From Sthenelais limicola (Eukaryota; Annelida; Polychaeta; Phyllodocida; Sigalionidae), in assembly GCA_942159475.1 (NCBI GenBank), contig OW804096.1, forward strand, positions 104,258,194-104,322,193: a stretch of 64,000 nucleotides of DNA. The letters run 5' to 3'. A model generated the notes under the pieces. That model had not been told where the DNA came from. It searched no databases and worked only from the letters and a program-made list of their open reading frames with translations. Shown piece by piece: positions 12,184 through 24,699 of this stretch. Numbering within the stretch: the first letter of the stretch is position 1; every line of letters begins with the position of its first letter. Both the position numbers and the translations under genes were made by a program.

Positions 12184-13033
12184 TCTATTTGTTGCATAAA
12201 ATGCAACAGATTGAGGGTTTCCTGGATTTATCTAGTGAGTTCATGAGTGAGTTCAGTATTTTTCTCTTATATACCCCGTGTTAGAAATGCAAAACTATTG
12301 GGATATTTGCTTGGCATACCCCCAGCTTAGTGGGAATGACCTGTCCGTGCAAATCTCCCCATGTCCAAGTGGTGTAACTGAATTCGCTGGCTGTCCCACT
12401 GCATGCTTCATCCACTGTTTGTTACATAGAATTTAATCAAATATTTCAACTTCTTGTCGATGTGACATGCTAATGTATTTTAACAGTATGGAAAAAGAAT
12501 ACTTGGCCATTAACTCACAGAAATCCTGATACATTTCTATGAGGGAAATTGACCTTAGGACGTCTTGAAAAGTTGACTTCTGCCATGTATAACCATAGGT
12601 CGGGGAGCTTTCTATCCTAACAAGTTAGTTCCTAATTCTACCGATGGCGACTCTATCCGAATCGGTCTATAGAACTAGCTAAACAAGTTGAGAGGCAGGC
12701 ACTGGGCAGCTGCTACCACTCAGACTCACAACCATCTGCCGGGCCGTCTGCCCCTGCTCCCGCTAGTGGTGTACGGTGAGTCCCCTCTGCTAAAAGGAAT
12801 TTCTCTAAACTCCCGATGCTATCACTGCACCGAGTTGTACCTTCCCTCTGTTGGAGAGACAGGCGACATTGGGTCAGTTTTTAATTGTTTAATCGTTTGG
12901 ATTAATGAATTATTTCAGGAGAGAAAATGCTCAATTCTGAAGGTCCTTTAAGAAGGGTCAAACGGCCAACTTATACCTCGGATAAAAGGGTCACCACCAG
13001 GGCCATAAACCATTTGATCTTGCCCCATCAGCT

Positions 13034-13084
13034 GGAGGAGGAGGAGGAGGAGGAGGAGGAGGAGGAGGAGGAGGAGGAGGAGAG
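13034..13084 (+). repeat. GAG trinucleotide repeat
   Basis: About 17 uninterrupted GAG/GGA units, with further GGA-rich text at 13118-13150 just 5' of the reverse-transcriptase ORF. Confidence 0.9.
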
Positions 13085-13218
13085 ATATAAATCAGAGGCC
13101 GCTACAACAGAGCGTAGATGAGGAGGAGGGGGAGGGGGAGGGGGAGGCCAGGTAACAGCTGACCACCATTTATAAATGAGATGCAGTAGGAGTTAATGAG
13201 AGGTGCGAATCATGCAGA

Positions 13219-14937
13219 ATGTTTAAAGCAGTGAAAATAATAGCAAATAACGAGAAAAAACAACCCCTGCTAATACAAGGCCAAGAGGGTCTAACATCAG
13301 ACTCCAAAGAACAAGCAGCCCTAATTGCAAAGCACTTTGAAACCACCTTCAGCGACAAAAATCTTGAAGATATCAGGAAAGTACCACCAAAAGAAATAAC
13401 ACCACCCTTCACACCTGATGAAGTCGCAAAAGCAATAAAGTCACTTAAAAATAACAAAAGCCCAGGAGGAGATGAGATAAGAGCAGAACAACTAAAAAAT
13501 GGAGGAGAAGAAACATCGCAAGAGATCGCAAAAATACTAAATGACATTGCATGTACCGGAGAATTCCCTACCGAAATAAAGGAAGGCATTTTAACACCAT
13601 TACAGAAACCGGGAAAACCAAAAGGACCACTAGCAAACCTAAGACCCATCATACTTCTCTCGATGCTACGAAAAGTATTGGCTATATGCCTGATAAGAAG
13701 AATAGGAGAAAAGATTGATGAAAACATACCCGTCAAACAAGCAGCATACAGAGCAGGCAGAAGTACCACCGAACACACCTTCGCATATAAAATCTTAGCG
13801 GAAAAGGCCATAACATCTAAGGACTATACCCTATATATAACATTGATGGACATGAGTAAAGCGTTCAATACCGTAAGAAGACACACCCTAATAGAAGATC
13901 TAAAGACCATCCTAGATCCGGCCGAACTACATCTCATAAAAATCTTAGTAGAAGACATCAGACTGAGAGTAAGGGTGGGGACAGAAACATCAGATCCTTT
14001 CACAACAAAGATGGGGGTCCCACAGGGAGACTGCCTCAGCCCAATCCTCTTTACCCTATACTTAGCAAAAGCCCTACAACATCAAAACCAACAAGAGGAG
14101 CACAACTACTCAGGTGGACCCGAAAGCAAAGCTGGAGAAGAAAATCTGCCCCCACAGCTAAGGGATCACACCTACAGCATAACACCAGAGTATGGCACTA
14201 TAATAAGGCCAAAATATGCCGATGACATAGGGTGGGCAGCATGCAACAACAAATATAAGATCGAAACAGAAAAGAAAGATGTCATACCAAAGCTAAAAGG
14301 AAGGGGATTAAAAATAAACGAAGCAAAGACGGAAGAATATATAGTGACGAAAGAAGGACCAGAAGACTGGAAAAAATGCAAGATCCTGGGAAGCCTCCTA
14401 GACACCGGAGAGGATGTAAAAAGAAGAAAACAACTGACGCAAAACGCAATGAGAAAACATGACTATATATTTCAGAACAACAAGTTAAATATACAAACGA
14501 AAATGAGGGTCTTCAAGGCCTGCTCGGAAAGCATCTTCCTCTATAATGCCGAGCTATGGACATCAACCAAGAAGACAGAAAATAAGATCGACTCATTCCA
14601 ACGAAGACTGCTCCGAAAGGCCATTAACATCAGATGGCCAAAGAAAATATCTAGCGAAGACCTATATAATAAGACCAAGCAAGAAAAATGGAGTAACGTA
14701 ATAAAGAAGAGAAGAATAAGGTGGTACGGTCATGTAATAAGACTACCGGACAAAGCACCAGCTAAGATTGCCCTAGAGGAGGCACTTAGAAAAGTAAAAA
14801 AGAGAAAAGGCGGACAGACAGCCACCTGGCTGTCTGTGCTAGAGAAAGACCTCAGCACCAAGAACATTACAACAGAATCCGCAAAACACATTGCACTGGA
14901 CAGACTATTGTGGAGGCGGGTGGTAAACCAAAACTAG
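13219..14937 (+). mobile_element. Reverse transcriptase ORF of a 5'-truncated non-LTR retrotransposon (RTE-like)
   Basis: An uninterrupted frame of 572 codons. The RT order is clear: NNKSPGGDEI near residue 80, LRPIILLS near 140, MDMSKAF near 210, GVPQGDCLSPILF near 270 and the catalytic YADD near 330. The C-terminal RRIRWYGHVIRLPDKAP segment near 500 is typical of RTE-like and related elements. No apurinic-type endonuclease precedes it, so the copy is 5' truncated, and no poly-A or simple tail is obvious after the TAG. It lies antisense inside the long intron of the finger array. The clean frame suggests a young insertion. Clade assignment is from motif memory and tentative. Confidence 0.85.
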
Positions 14938-15256
14938 GGCACCATGTGCATGCGCACTTCGTGCGTCACAGAGAGAGAGAATCATGAAAGGAGAGTCATT
15001 ATGGAGGAAAGGAAAGGGAAGAGCCCCCTGACGATGAGGCGAGAACAGAGGGTGGGAGTGGTAACTTGTAGAAATCCCCCTGGCGGCGAGAACAGACGGT
15101 GGGAGTGGTCACTTGTAGAAATCAGAGAGGGGGAAAATTAACTCCCAGGCCATCATTGGTATGGTGTTGTCTCTTGACATATGGTCTCTGATCTAATGTG
15201 GCTGTTGAGGAGGAGGAGTTTATGACGATTGATTCTGGCTATCACTATCACTATCA

Positions 15257-15462
15257 GAAAAGTCAATCGGAAAGTCGAAATAGTCAGTTGAAAAGTCGAA
15301 ACAGTCAGTTGAAAAGTCGAAACAGTCAGTTGAAAAGTCGAAACAGTCAGTTGAAAAGTCGAAACAGTCAGTTGAAAAGTCGAAACAGTCAGTTGAAAAG
15401 TTGAAACAGTCAATCGAAAAGTCGAAACAGTCAGTCGAAAAGTAAAATAAAGTCAGTCGAAA
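15257..15462 (+). repeat. 21-base tandem repeat (VNTR)
   Basis: About nine to ten copies of AGTTGAAAAGTCGAAACAGTC, the middle ones identical and the outer ones diverged. Because 21 is a multiple of three, open frames cross it on both strands by chance. Confidence 0.9.
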
Positions 15463-18400
15463 AAAGTCAATGGCATTTTGCGGTTAGGAGCAAGACCCTA
15501 GACAAGGCAGATGAAAAAAAATGACAAAAAAAAATGTTTCTGTCCTAATGGGATTTTAATGACGTTTGAAGTGTTTGAATGACATTTTGCGGTTAGGCCT
15601 AGCCAACCTCATTAAGTTGGAGGTGAGAAAACTCTCCTGTGGAGGGGTTCCACCAGTCTTTAATTCCTGCTGGCATCGTGCACCTGACTCGTTAAAACCT
15701 GTTGTGATAATGGCCCGTACAGGGAAATCTCGAATACAGAGGGATTTAGGCCGAATTCAGCAATACTTTCCTAAAAAAACCTAGCCAAAATAGTATACAA
15801 AATCAAAAATTCAAAATTCGGCCATCGTCACGACACAGATAAAACATTCCTTCCCTGACGAGGCCGAGTGTGAAAAAACCAGATCCCTAACCCTAACCAA
15901 TTCCTTATTTTTTAGGTTCGTGGTGACAGGTCTTTGAACCTCTGAAAATTAGTCAATATAGAAGGATCGGCCCATATAACCATTTACAGGGATGCTAGTT
16001 GGGTTGCAGGAGAAAGTCTGAACTATATTCCATGACGATTTTAATTCAATCTCACAGCCAAGTCAAAGATATAAACAATTGTGTACAAATGCTTGAAACC
16101 AGGACACAGTGAATGTTGATAGAGAAGATTGGAATCGGTATGGTTGTCTGCTAGATCTCATAGTTGACTTTTTATTGGTAAGAGGGCGCCACTAGGGCAG
16201 AACACCTAACAGTGAGCAGCCAATCAGAACACTTCTGGCGCCGATTTTTGACCAATGAGCAGCCAGTAAATATTCTGCCCGGTTTTGTGACTTTCCGCCG
16301 CCGGAAAATCACCTGAGAAAGATCTGACAGTGTGAACTGTGTACGTCTGACTGAGATCTGACACTGGGCAGAGGAGGGGAGGAATAAAACAGACTGCAAA
16401 ACTGCGGAGGAGGGAAGAATAGGAAGGACTGCAAAACCAGACTAAAGATTTAGTTGATAAATGATAGTGAATGTATTGATTTTCTTGGAAATTGATAAAA
16501 TCGGAAATCAGCTGAAAGTCTGACATTTAGCATCCCTGCATTTAATCTAGTAACTAGTAACAGATTAAAAACCGACCCAATAATACCAGTTCACAAAATG
16601 TCATATTTTCAAATGTGTTTTTCCCACTTCTCTTACTTCTGAATGGAATCGACTGAAGATATAGTTCTCTAACATGCACTTTACTTTGGTGGTTCTTCAC
16701 TCTTGGTCGAAATTGAGAACTGACACAAATTGTGCACAAAATTGAAAAATAGTCTCTCATATGCGTGCATGTGTCGGCTCTCCAAGAGTAAATGTTTTGG
16801 GGACACATGACACAATCCTATTTAGGCTGGTGGGAATCCCAATCCTGGTGGAAATCTGAGCAATATTAAAAATAATTTATATTTCAGCCATGGTCAGACT
16901 GACCGTTGACAGCATTGCCATATTATCCACGTCATGTAGATAATTTGCGCTGTTCCCCATGCAGACCCTTTCTCCCATTTCATTTCCTATGTTTTTATAA
17001 TTAATTATGTATAACAAGTGTCATCTTCCCGTGAGAAGGATAATTCTTGGATCGATAATTATAGGTGATATATTACTTTTATGGTGTATAGTAATGCCGA
17101 ATAATGTGGGTGAGTAATTCTCCCAAGCAGGCAACATTTGATTTCAGGAGACCATTTTTTTTAGAAAAAATAAAATTCGGTGAATCTCTACAATCTTTGG
17201 TGTACATATAGCAGGGAATATCAACGTAATGCAGGTGAAATTTGGGAAGGCTGGGGCAAATATTTTGATTCCTAAACCTATGATTCAGATACCTATATTT
17301 TCCCTGTTATTTTGCCTTATTTCGGCCTCATTAAAACTCAATTAATCAAATGATTTAGTGTAAGAATGAGATAACGGTATATTACTCAATAATTTGTCTA
17401 GCAAAATTAAATGAAAATCAAACCTAGAGAATAGATGTTGGCCTGCAAACGAGGGCCTAGTTCTAACCAGAAGTTTGACTTGATTTTGTAAATATATCCA
17501 TTTTATTACAATAAATCACTGTGTTTGAATAGGAGGGTCTCTTTATTTTTAATAATTATGGCGTAACGGCGACATGACTACAAAAGCTTACCTTAATATA
17601 AAACCATTTGTATTTAATCATATTAATATTTTTCACTGAATTCAAGTAGGCCTAAAGGATTACTAGGAAGGTCGAAATTTGGTCGTGCTAAAATGTCGAG
17701 GGCGCCACCTAGTATAAGGCGTATCAACGGTTTTCTTCTGTACTTTTGCCATTTTAGTCGACACAATAGCACCGCGGCCAGGCCAATCTCTATGGGATAG
17801 GGATCCAAGGGGCTTGATTTATAAAAATTCCATCTTAGGAATCACTTTGTCTACCTAGTAACTTAATGTGAACGTTTTTCTCGATGATTAAGCTGCTTTG
17901 AATAAGATGGTGTTCATTTATAATGTTTACCGATGGTATTCATACTCGGTATGCATACGCTATGGCAATGTTATGTCGACCCTGGCATCCTTTTCCGACC
18001 GGCCACACCGTCTGGTGTCAGCACAAGAGACAATTGCGTTGTGATGAATTACATGATAATGTTTTTTTAGAAAAAAATTAGAGCGACCTAAATTTTGGCC
18101 AAGGAATTCGAATAAAATGGTTATGATCATGTGTGATCATCATAAATACAAGTTGTAGATACCCTAGGCTGGAAAACCAAATGATGGCCTATTGGGAGAA
18201 TTACTCAGGTATAAATTACCGGTGGGGTCTTCTGGAAGCAAGGAGCAGAACCCACGGCAGGGATACGTGCTGTCAAATGTTACTTAACAGAAATCAATAC
18301 TAAAACTAACCCTCAACCTAACCTTAAATTGGTGGTCCGAAGTCAGTAAAGCGGGCAGTGGACTGTCCAGAGTAAAATAAACTAATAAAACTAATTACAT

Positions 18401-19871
18401 GACTAGTAAAGACAAGTAAACCCCGCCCACCGGATCTGCCAAAAATCGGTGAATATCTCAGCTGTCAAAGCTGACATCAGCATGAGCTGGACCGGTTTGG
18501 TTTGGCCTTGAAGCATTTACTAAAATTCCTGTTTCCTGAGGGTGGCGCTGACGTCTAACGACCAACTTTTACACATTTTACATTTCATATCATCTCTAAA
18601 CATGCTTTAAATATATAATTTATCAAATCTAAATATTTCACAGTGGGTATATAAGGATTGTATACTTCATCAACTATAACAGTTTAACTTTCCAATTTTT
18701 ATTTCCAACATATCTGTGTTCAAGTACAGACACCATAATTGTCATTTGACTAAAACAGACTCGTATATACATTTAGACAAGCTTTATATAAACGTGAGGC
18801 AGACAAATACGACGCGTGTGGCGCAGTCTGACCTCGGTATGTGCTATCATGGTCAAATGCGAATCCTGTAGGCCTATACGATGACCTCAAAAGACCGGCA
18901 ACTGGGTCGACGTGGCGTCGGGACCGTATGGCCCTGTCGCTCCGGCAGCATCTAGGGGAGACGGGGAAAAGAGTGTGTCGACGTTTGGGGTCTGTACTCA
19001 TAATATATCTGGGATCAGCCTCGAGGTGATCCCAGAAAAAAGGGTTGAGGTGGGGTAGGTGAATTCTATCAGATATAATATATCGAAAACGTTATGTCCT
19101 GTATATAATGGCTTCCCAAGTTTGGAATCAAATCAATGGCATTCTGATAAATAATGTCTGCCCTAATATCTGGTTGACCCGTATAGCCAGCTTAATTTCC
19201 TCAATTACCCAATACCATTTTCATACAGAGGCTTCCTATTAACGCGTTCCTTCAAATGTAAGGGATTTTGAATCATAATTCAAAGGATGATACAACGATC
19301 GAGATACGACAATAGAATCAATAAACTCCAGCCCAAATTGCCTTTCAGCTATGTTTATTAACAAAAACTCTTAAACAGTTATCTCGTTACGGTTAGTGCC
19401 CTGACCCTGGATTGTATATGACAGAACAATCAAAACAAGAGCTTTCATCTTCTCCTTTTAGACTATTGTTGGTGAAACTATACTCAAATATAAAAGCATA
19501 TAAAAATCGAGCAAATGCATGATAACTGTTTAACAGACTGGTTGAAGATTGAATCATAGTACTTCTAGCGTAACAACATATTCAGTGACAGTCGCTTTCT
19601 GACACGAAAAATGTAAATAGTTCTGAAATTTGTCTTTAGAGTTGCCCTCTATGCTCATGATCTGAAAATATGTCATTTCTTCCAGACCCCTAATGACCTG
19701 TGGCTTCATATCTCTTTGTTCTTCTGAAATTAGACTCGGAGTGCCTAGTTTTTCTGAATGTGGGCCTCAGTCGCAGGCTCTTGTATTGCATGTCATGACG
19801 TATACCGCCAGCCTCCTTTATAACCATAAAATAAACTGCAGTTCAATCAAATTATGGGGTTCCTGCCCAAT

Positions 19872-20062
19872 TTATCCTTTGGTTCCATGCTTACGAAGGT
19901 GCAGAGTTAGAGAATAATTCCAGATCGAGGAATAGTCGCAAAGGTGACACTTGAAGGGCTTCTCTCCTGTGTTCATTATGACTCATGACTGGGACGTGTG
20001 AAGTATCGACAACCCTGCATGTATGTTTCTTTCCAATTGCCTCTTGGTGCCCTTTTTGTTGT
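19872..20062 (-). pseudogene. Decayed zinc-finger exon beyond Z17
   Basis: A consensus acceptor (GATTTCAG) precedes 20062. The second finger is intact near the end (KCHLCDYSSIWNYSLTLHLRKH, shown by its C-x2-C and H-x3-H at minus-strand 19954 to 19885) and ends at TAA 19874-19872, preceded by NTGEKPF. The first finger is wrecked: the frame from the acceptor runs through a Cys-poor remnant (CRYFTRPSHES) into TAA/TGA and is out of frame with the second finger. This is a dead array member with a recognisable splice site. Confidence 0.72.
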
Positions 20063-20720
20063 CTGAAATCAAGAATGCGTACAGAAAGGGGAGGAGCGGA
20101 ATCGGGATCGGAGTCTTGCCAAAACCCCCGGAATAAGAGCGGGCATATAATAGATGCACCCCAAGTGCATCTTAAATTCTAAAAATCTACATTTCACTTC
20201 TTTTCTTGAGCCAGTGTTTATGAAACAGCGTCCAGTATCAGTTTATAAAACAAGGTCCAGGTTAATCTCAAATTTGCATTTTAGTGAGGTAGTGATAAAT
20301 TGACTTTGTTTGAACCATCACAATACAAGTTACTATTGATGCAATACTTTCTTGTATTCGTCTAACGTTGCAATGGGTGGAATACATGATTTGCCTCAAT
20401 CATACATTATCCCTTCCCATTTATGGACTATTTCACATCTTGACACTGTTCACCAAACACTCTCTAGCCAGATTGTAGATCCTAGGTTAAACTTACTACA
20501 TGTACTTCTGGTAGGATATATGTTCGTTCTCACTACATGGTTTCTATTAACCGGAGTGAAACCTCGCATTGAAATGTATCCTTTCAGATACAAATATACC
20601 ACATCACAATTAAAATTAGCTACCAGAATAGTGTCCAATGCGTAGTTCAGAACTTCAAAGGATTAAGGCAGTATTGAGCTAATAATTTCAGTATTCGGTG
20701 GAGAAGAGATTAAGAACCTA

Positions 20721-21086
20721 TCAAGTTTGATGATGAACACTAACTAAGTGGCTCTGCATATGAGCCTTCCTCCGGAAGGAGAGTCCGCAGAGTGGACAAG
20801 GGAATGGACGCTCTCCAGTATGGGAAACTTGATGGCGTTTGATATTGCTAATTTGTGCGAACATCTTCCCACAGTCAGGACATGGGTAACGCTTTTCTCC
20901 TGATTCTAATATAACCATCTTTGTTTCTTTTGGTCCACGTTTCGAGCTCCATTTGCCTTCGGCGTTGTGCTTGGTTGGTGCTGTCAGAAGGTAGCCGTTA
21001 GAAGCATGCTGGTGGTTCAAGAATACACCACGATCTTCTTCAGGTGTCACGACGATGTAATGCCGCTCACTGGCTTCTGATACCAC
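20721..21086 (-). CDS. Alternative terminal exon Z17, two C2H2 fingers with long lead
   Basis: The acceptor GAATATTTCAG precedes 21086; the phase-0 exon encodes 121 residues. A lead of about 68 residues precedes fingers at about 69-89 and 97-118 (second H-x4-H; linker TGERP). Helix residues read Q,S,N,R and R,A,H,S. The first codon after the acceptor is GTG, so no independent translation start exists at the exon edge; it must be spliced to an upstream exon. Confidence 0.86.
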   Translation of the reverse strand: MVSEASERHYIVVTPEEDRGVFLNHQHASNGYLLTAPTKHNAEGKWSSKRGPKETKMVILESGEKRYPCPDCGKMFAQISNIKRHQVSHTGERPFPCPLCGLSFRRKAHMQSHLVSVHHQT

Positions 21087-21505
21087 CTGAAATATTCATT
21101 TAAAATAATGATACAAATTACATCTTTCCATTCATTTCCATACAAAATGATTAGTCAATAGCTTAGCCAGAGTGGGTTATCCAGGAAGATGAAACTCTCA
21201 AAAGAATTAACGGGTCCATGCTAGTCATAAACCTTCGATGCAAGTGTTCGTTGGGATGATCACTCCTCTCCTTTCTCTCCTCTCCTGCCGGCCTCTTCAT
21301 TTCTATTAGAAGATGCCGGAGGCCGCTTTAATATAAGGGATGATGTTCATCATGCAAGTATAGGACCTTCAGACTCCAGGGCTATTTGTCTTTCTTCATT
21401 TTTGAGGTAGAATCTCAAACAAGGGGAAAAAACCATGCAGCTTTTCATGAAAGAAAGAAGGGCATGAACATCTCTACCTGAGAGAGTGGTTCAAAGTCGA
21501 CCCCA

Positions 21506-21871
21506 CTAATCGGCATCTTGTGACTTCAGATCAATATTCACGAGATCAGGACCACTGACTTTGTGTACATTCAAGAGATGAGCTTTAAGGTTTCCTTTTT
21601 GACTACAGGCTATATTGCACAGGTGACATTTGTAAGGCTTTTCGCCCGTATGAGACCGAACGTGGCGTTTGAGTTCGGCGGGTGTTGGACGACCGATGCT
21701 GCAGTAGGGACACATATATCTATCACGTCTGGTGCTCAGTCCTTTTTGGCCAGGCGATCTAAGTGGGCTCGGGAGGTCATTTGGGTCATTTCCTCGATGG
21801 ATTAAGTGCTTTCGCAAATGCAGGGCTGAGGCAAATCGTTCTAAGTGGTGAGCACTAGGATCGCCTGATAT
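21506..21871 (-). CDS. Alternative terminal exon Z16, two fingers plus possible finger remnant
   Basis: The acceptor TACACTTTCAG precedes 21871; the phase-0 exon encodes 121 residues. The lead contains F-x5-L-x2-H-x2-H at about 13-25, resembling the helix half of a C2H2 finger without its Cys pair. Canonical fingers follow at about 54-74 and 82-103 (linker TGEKP), though each lacks the usual Phe (Arg and Cys instead). Helix residues read T,A,E,R and Q,G,N,A. An ATTAAA lies at 21327-21332. Confidence 0.84.
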   Translation of the reverse strand: MSGDPSAHHLERFASALHLRKHLIHRGNDPNDLPSPLRSPGQKGLSTRRDRYMCPYCSIGRPTPAELKRHVRSHTGEKPYKCHLCNIACSQKGNLKAHLLNVHKVSGPDLVNIDLKSQDAD

Positions 21872-22500
21872 CTGAAAGTGTAACCATGAAGAGCATTACA
21901 GAAATTTTGAACTACATGTAGTGTGATAATTTTGTTCAGATTTATACGGTCAACTGAATGAATGAAAGATTATGTACTGCAATGTCAATGCTCGTGTCGA
22001 ATGAGGTACACCCAGCATATCAATTTCCCACCACACATTCCAAGACCAGCCACCATTTTATCGTCTGCATGCATTATTTCACCGATCCGGCGCTAGATAC
22101 AGTGCGTCTTAAGAATATGTGCCCTGATGCATGTCTCGGATTTCTAGGGTTCTGCAGCATTTGATTATATGAATGCAATATAATTATGAATAAATATCGT
22201 CGTTGGATAATATGAATGATTATCGTTGGTTGATGGTAGAGCTAGCGAGTGATGAACAGACGGAGGCGCGTAGTAGCAAGATATAATATCTTAATAGTCC
22301 AGTCAATTTAGTGCAAACAAAGGGGTCAACCTGCAACAAATTGCAATAGATTCGAATCTTGGTTTTTTAGAATCTACAGGCCTTTCTCTTTAACATACTA
22401 AAAATCTAGAATCATGAAAAACGGGGACGACCCTTTACTAGTGCACCAAAGAAAAAAAGTTAGAAAATATAAGAAAATCACCCAAAATTAAAGAATAATT

Positions 22501-22771
22501 ATATTACTTCAATTGGGACTCAACTTTTTGGGGTAAAAATCATCCCAGCCTGAGGCATAAACATATAGGAGCCTAGATTAAAATTATTGAACTTTAAAAA
22601 ATCCAAGATGGCCGCCATCTTTCTTTTTGAGTTTTTTGTAAAATAAATACATTACATGAATTGGGACTCAACCTTTTGGGTTAAAAATCATCCTAGCTTG
22701 AGGCCTGAACATGTTGAACCTCCATAATTTTTATTTTACAATTCTATGAAAATCCAAGATGGCCGCCAATA
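22501..22771 (+). repeat. Two tandem copies of a repeat ending CCAAGATGGCCGCCA
   Basis: 22501-22620 and 22646-22771 share ATTGGGACTCAAC, TTTTTGGG.TAAAAATCATCC, GCCTGAGGC-like text and AATCCAAGATGGCCGCCA. Confidence 0.8.
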
Positions 22772-23160
22772 ACCAGAAATATATGAAAAAGGTAGTTCAT
22801 ATAATTACCATCACCAGTATCAATGGAAGCGGGGTGCAAAACTATAATAGAAAGGCAGCAGTTGCAATAGCAATTGATATAGCTGGACTGACACCAGAGA
22901 GAGTACTACAATTTGCAGCTGATAAAGTTGACCTGAAAATCTATAATCTGTACCCTTGATGGTAAAGGGACCTTTTATGATATGGGCATCATGGCCATGG
23001 TGACCCCTGGACTAAAAGTAGTGCGGCTGATGAGACAAAAGGTGACTGCAGAAAATATTGCTGAGATGAGAAAGGTAAATATACACTAATTCTAGCTGGA
23101 GAAGGAAATACCTGAGCCTATATACTACAAGCAATTAACTGATCCAGGTATTGATGAGCC
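22772..23160 (+). pseudogene. Decayed repeat-encoded ORF fragment of unknown family
   Basis: Broken frames include AAVAIAIDIAGLTPERVLQF and, in another frame, GTFYDMGIMAMVTPGLKVV; a further piece, NIPRPNWTGFCQLVHQGEQP, lies just downstream inside the next element. They look like one protein family reading in order with frameshifts and stops. I associate it with repeat-borne ORFs but cannot name it. Confidence 0.4.
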
Positions 23161-24690
23161 ATATAATTTCATTGACATTATCTGGAAAACATTGTTATTG
23201 CTCAATATTCCCAGGCCTAACTGGACTGGATTCTGTCAACTTGTACATCAAGGAGAGCAACCAGGCCAATCATCAGCAATTATGCCTTGTCAAAAACATT
23301 TACAAAGCCTTCACACAAACACTCCAAACATGCAGGGCATCCAAGCAGTATCAAGAACTCTGCTAAAATACAGAGATCCCTTGGAAAACCCAAGTATTCA
23401 ATCCATCAGTAACTTACTGTAAATGGTATTGAAATTCAACAATTTCCAATTCAACGACAAACACTACCTTCAGATAGGTGGCACAGCGATGGGCACGAAA
23501 GTTGCTCCGTCATATGCCAACATCTTCATGGGCAGCTACAAGGAATCTGTAACCTAAACTCGTACCCATATTGAAACCAACCCTCTGGAAAAGTTATATT
23601 GATGACATTCTGATCATCTTGCTGCACAGAGAGAAAGAACTGAAACTGTTCCACTCTCACCTAAACAATATCTTTCCAACAATAAAAAAACTCACTGTAG
23701 AACACTCAACCGATAAAGTGAGGTTCCTTGACATCTGTGTCAGACTAGGGAAAAATGGTGATATCACGACTAGTCTCTATACAAAGCCGACCAACAGTCA
23801 TAATTATCTCCTCTACACCTCATACCACCCCAGACATATCACAGTATACCTTATTCTTAATTCCTTCAAATGAAGAGAAACTGTACTAAAACAGAGGACT
23901 TCAGAATGCATGCTTGTGCGCTAATACTGCATTTCATCTGATGCCTCTACCCTAAAACTCTAGTGAGTTCAGCCCTAGAGAAGGTTGAGTCGATTGGTCA
24001 AAAGACACTCGTCCAGAAACAAGCACATACAAAAGATACTGAGCCTGCTACTGGGGGTGACACCAACAGAGCAGCAACAAACCATCTACCTTCTATCTAA
24101 TCACCACTCACAATTCTGAGAATCCAAATCTCAGAGTCACTGTTAAGAAAAACTGGGGAATCCTTGAAGACAACAAACAGACTAGGTGCCTTAAAGACTT
24201 CAAACTTGTCTGACCTGAGTCAGTCCTTTGTAAGAGCCTCCCCTCACACAAAAGATGAAAGATCAGATACTGACCCTTTGAACCCGTGCAAATGCCAAAA
24301 AGAACCCGCAGATATTGCAAAACAATGAACTGCAGTGGCAAGACAGTCTCTAAAACAACCAGAGAAACATTCAAATGTCTCACAAAAATATCTTGCCAAA
24401 GCAACAATATCATATATGCTATAACATGCAAAGGATGCAGATTTCCATATGTGGGCCAGACAATGAACACTATAGTCACCTGTTTCGGTGGCCACATTTT
24501 CTCCAAGAAGACAAACCAGTTGCAAGACATTTTAATGCTTGCCTGCACAGGGAACCTGTTAAAGAGGATGGGATGGAAATCAGCATCGTCATTTGCCCTG
24601 CGTCATCCGTCAATTGCCCTGCGATTTTCTACTCTGGGGAACGTGAGCACGACTTGGAGGAAAGAAAATGAATGCACTGCCTACAAACAA
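23160..24690 (+). mobile_element. Degenerate Penelope-like retroelement (RT plus GIY-YIG)
   Basis: RT pieces in order: [22 protein letters not shown] near 23459-23533 (split here only in description), SYIDDILIIL near 23590, VRFLDICVRL near 23718 and LYTKPTNSHNYLLYTSYHPR near 23779. These are diagnostic of Penelope-like RT. Near 24390-24470 NIIYAITCKGC..PYVGQT matches the GIY-YIG endonuclease start, and a shifted frame holds KPVARHFNAC near 24515, the usual downstream block. Stops and at least three frameshifts interrupt it, so it is dead. The left end is approximate. Confidence 0.82.
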
Positions 24691-24699
24691 TAGTCCTGC

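Larger units (their letters stand above)
5817..19871. other. Transposon-filled 14 kb gap in the exon array
   Basis: Apart from the Z18 acceptor at its left edge I find no finger exon here. The listed repeats and the RT ORF occupy part of it. Further weak signs: 17020-17110 resembles 9778-9896 (GATAATTCTTGGGATCG, GTGTATAGTA, AATAATGTGG), a diverged repeat pair; a 72-codon plus-strand frame at 15566-15784 has no recognised motif. The rest is unremarkable AT-rich DNA. Confidence 0.6.

Noticed and set aside
12927..13121. Coding exon with a poly-Glu tract
   Set aside because: The frame is created by the GAG microsatellite and shows no other protein-like feature.
13170..13811. 213-codon minus-strand ORF
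   Set aside because: It is antisense to the reverse-transcriptase ORF and reflects its codon composition.
15153..15413. Repetitive minus-strand protein
   Set aside because: Translation of the 21-base VNTR; both strands are open by chance.
15257..15462. CRISPR-like array
   Set aside because: The 21-base units are contiguous with no unique spacers; it is a VNTR in animal DNA.
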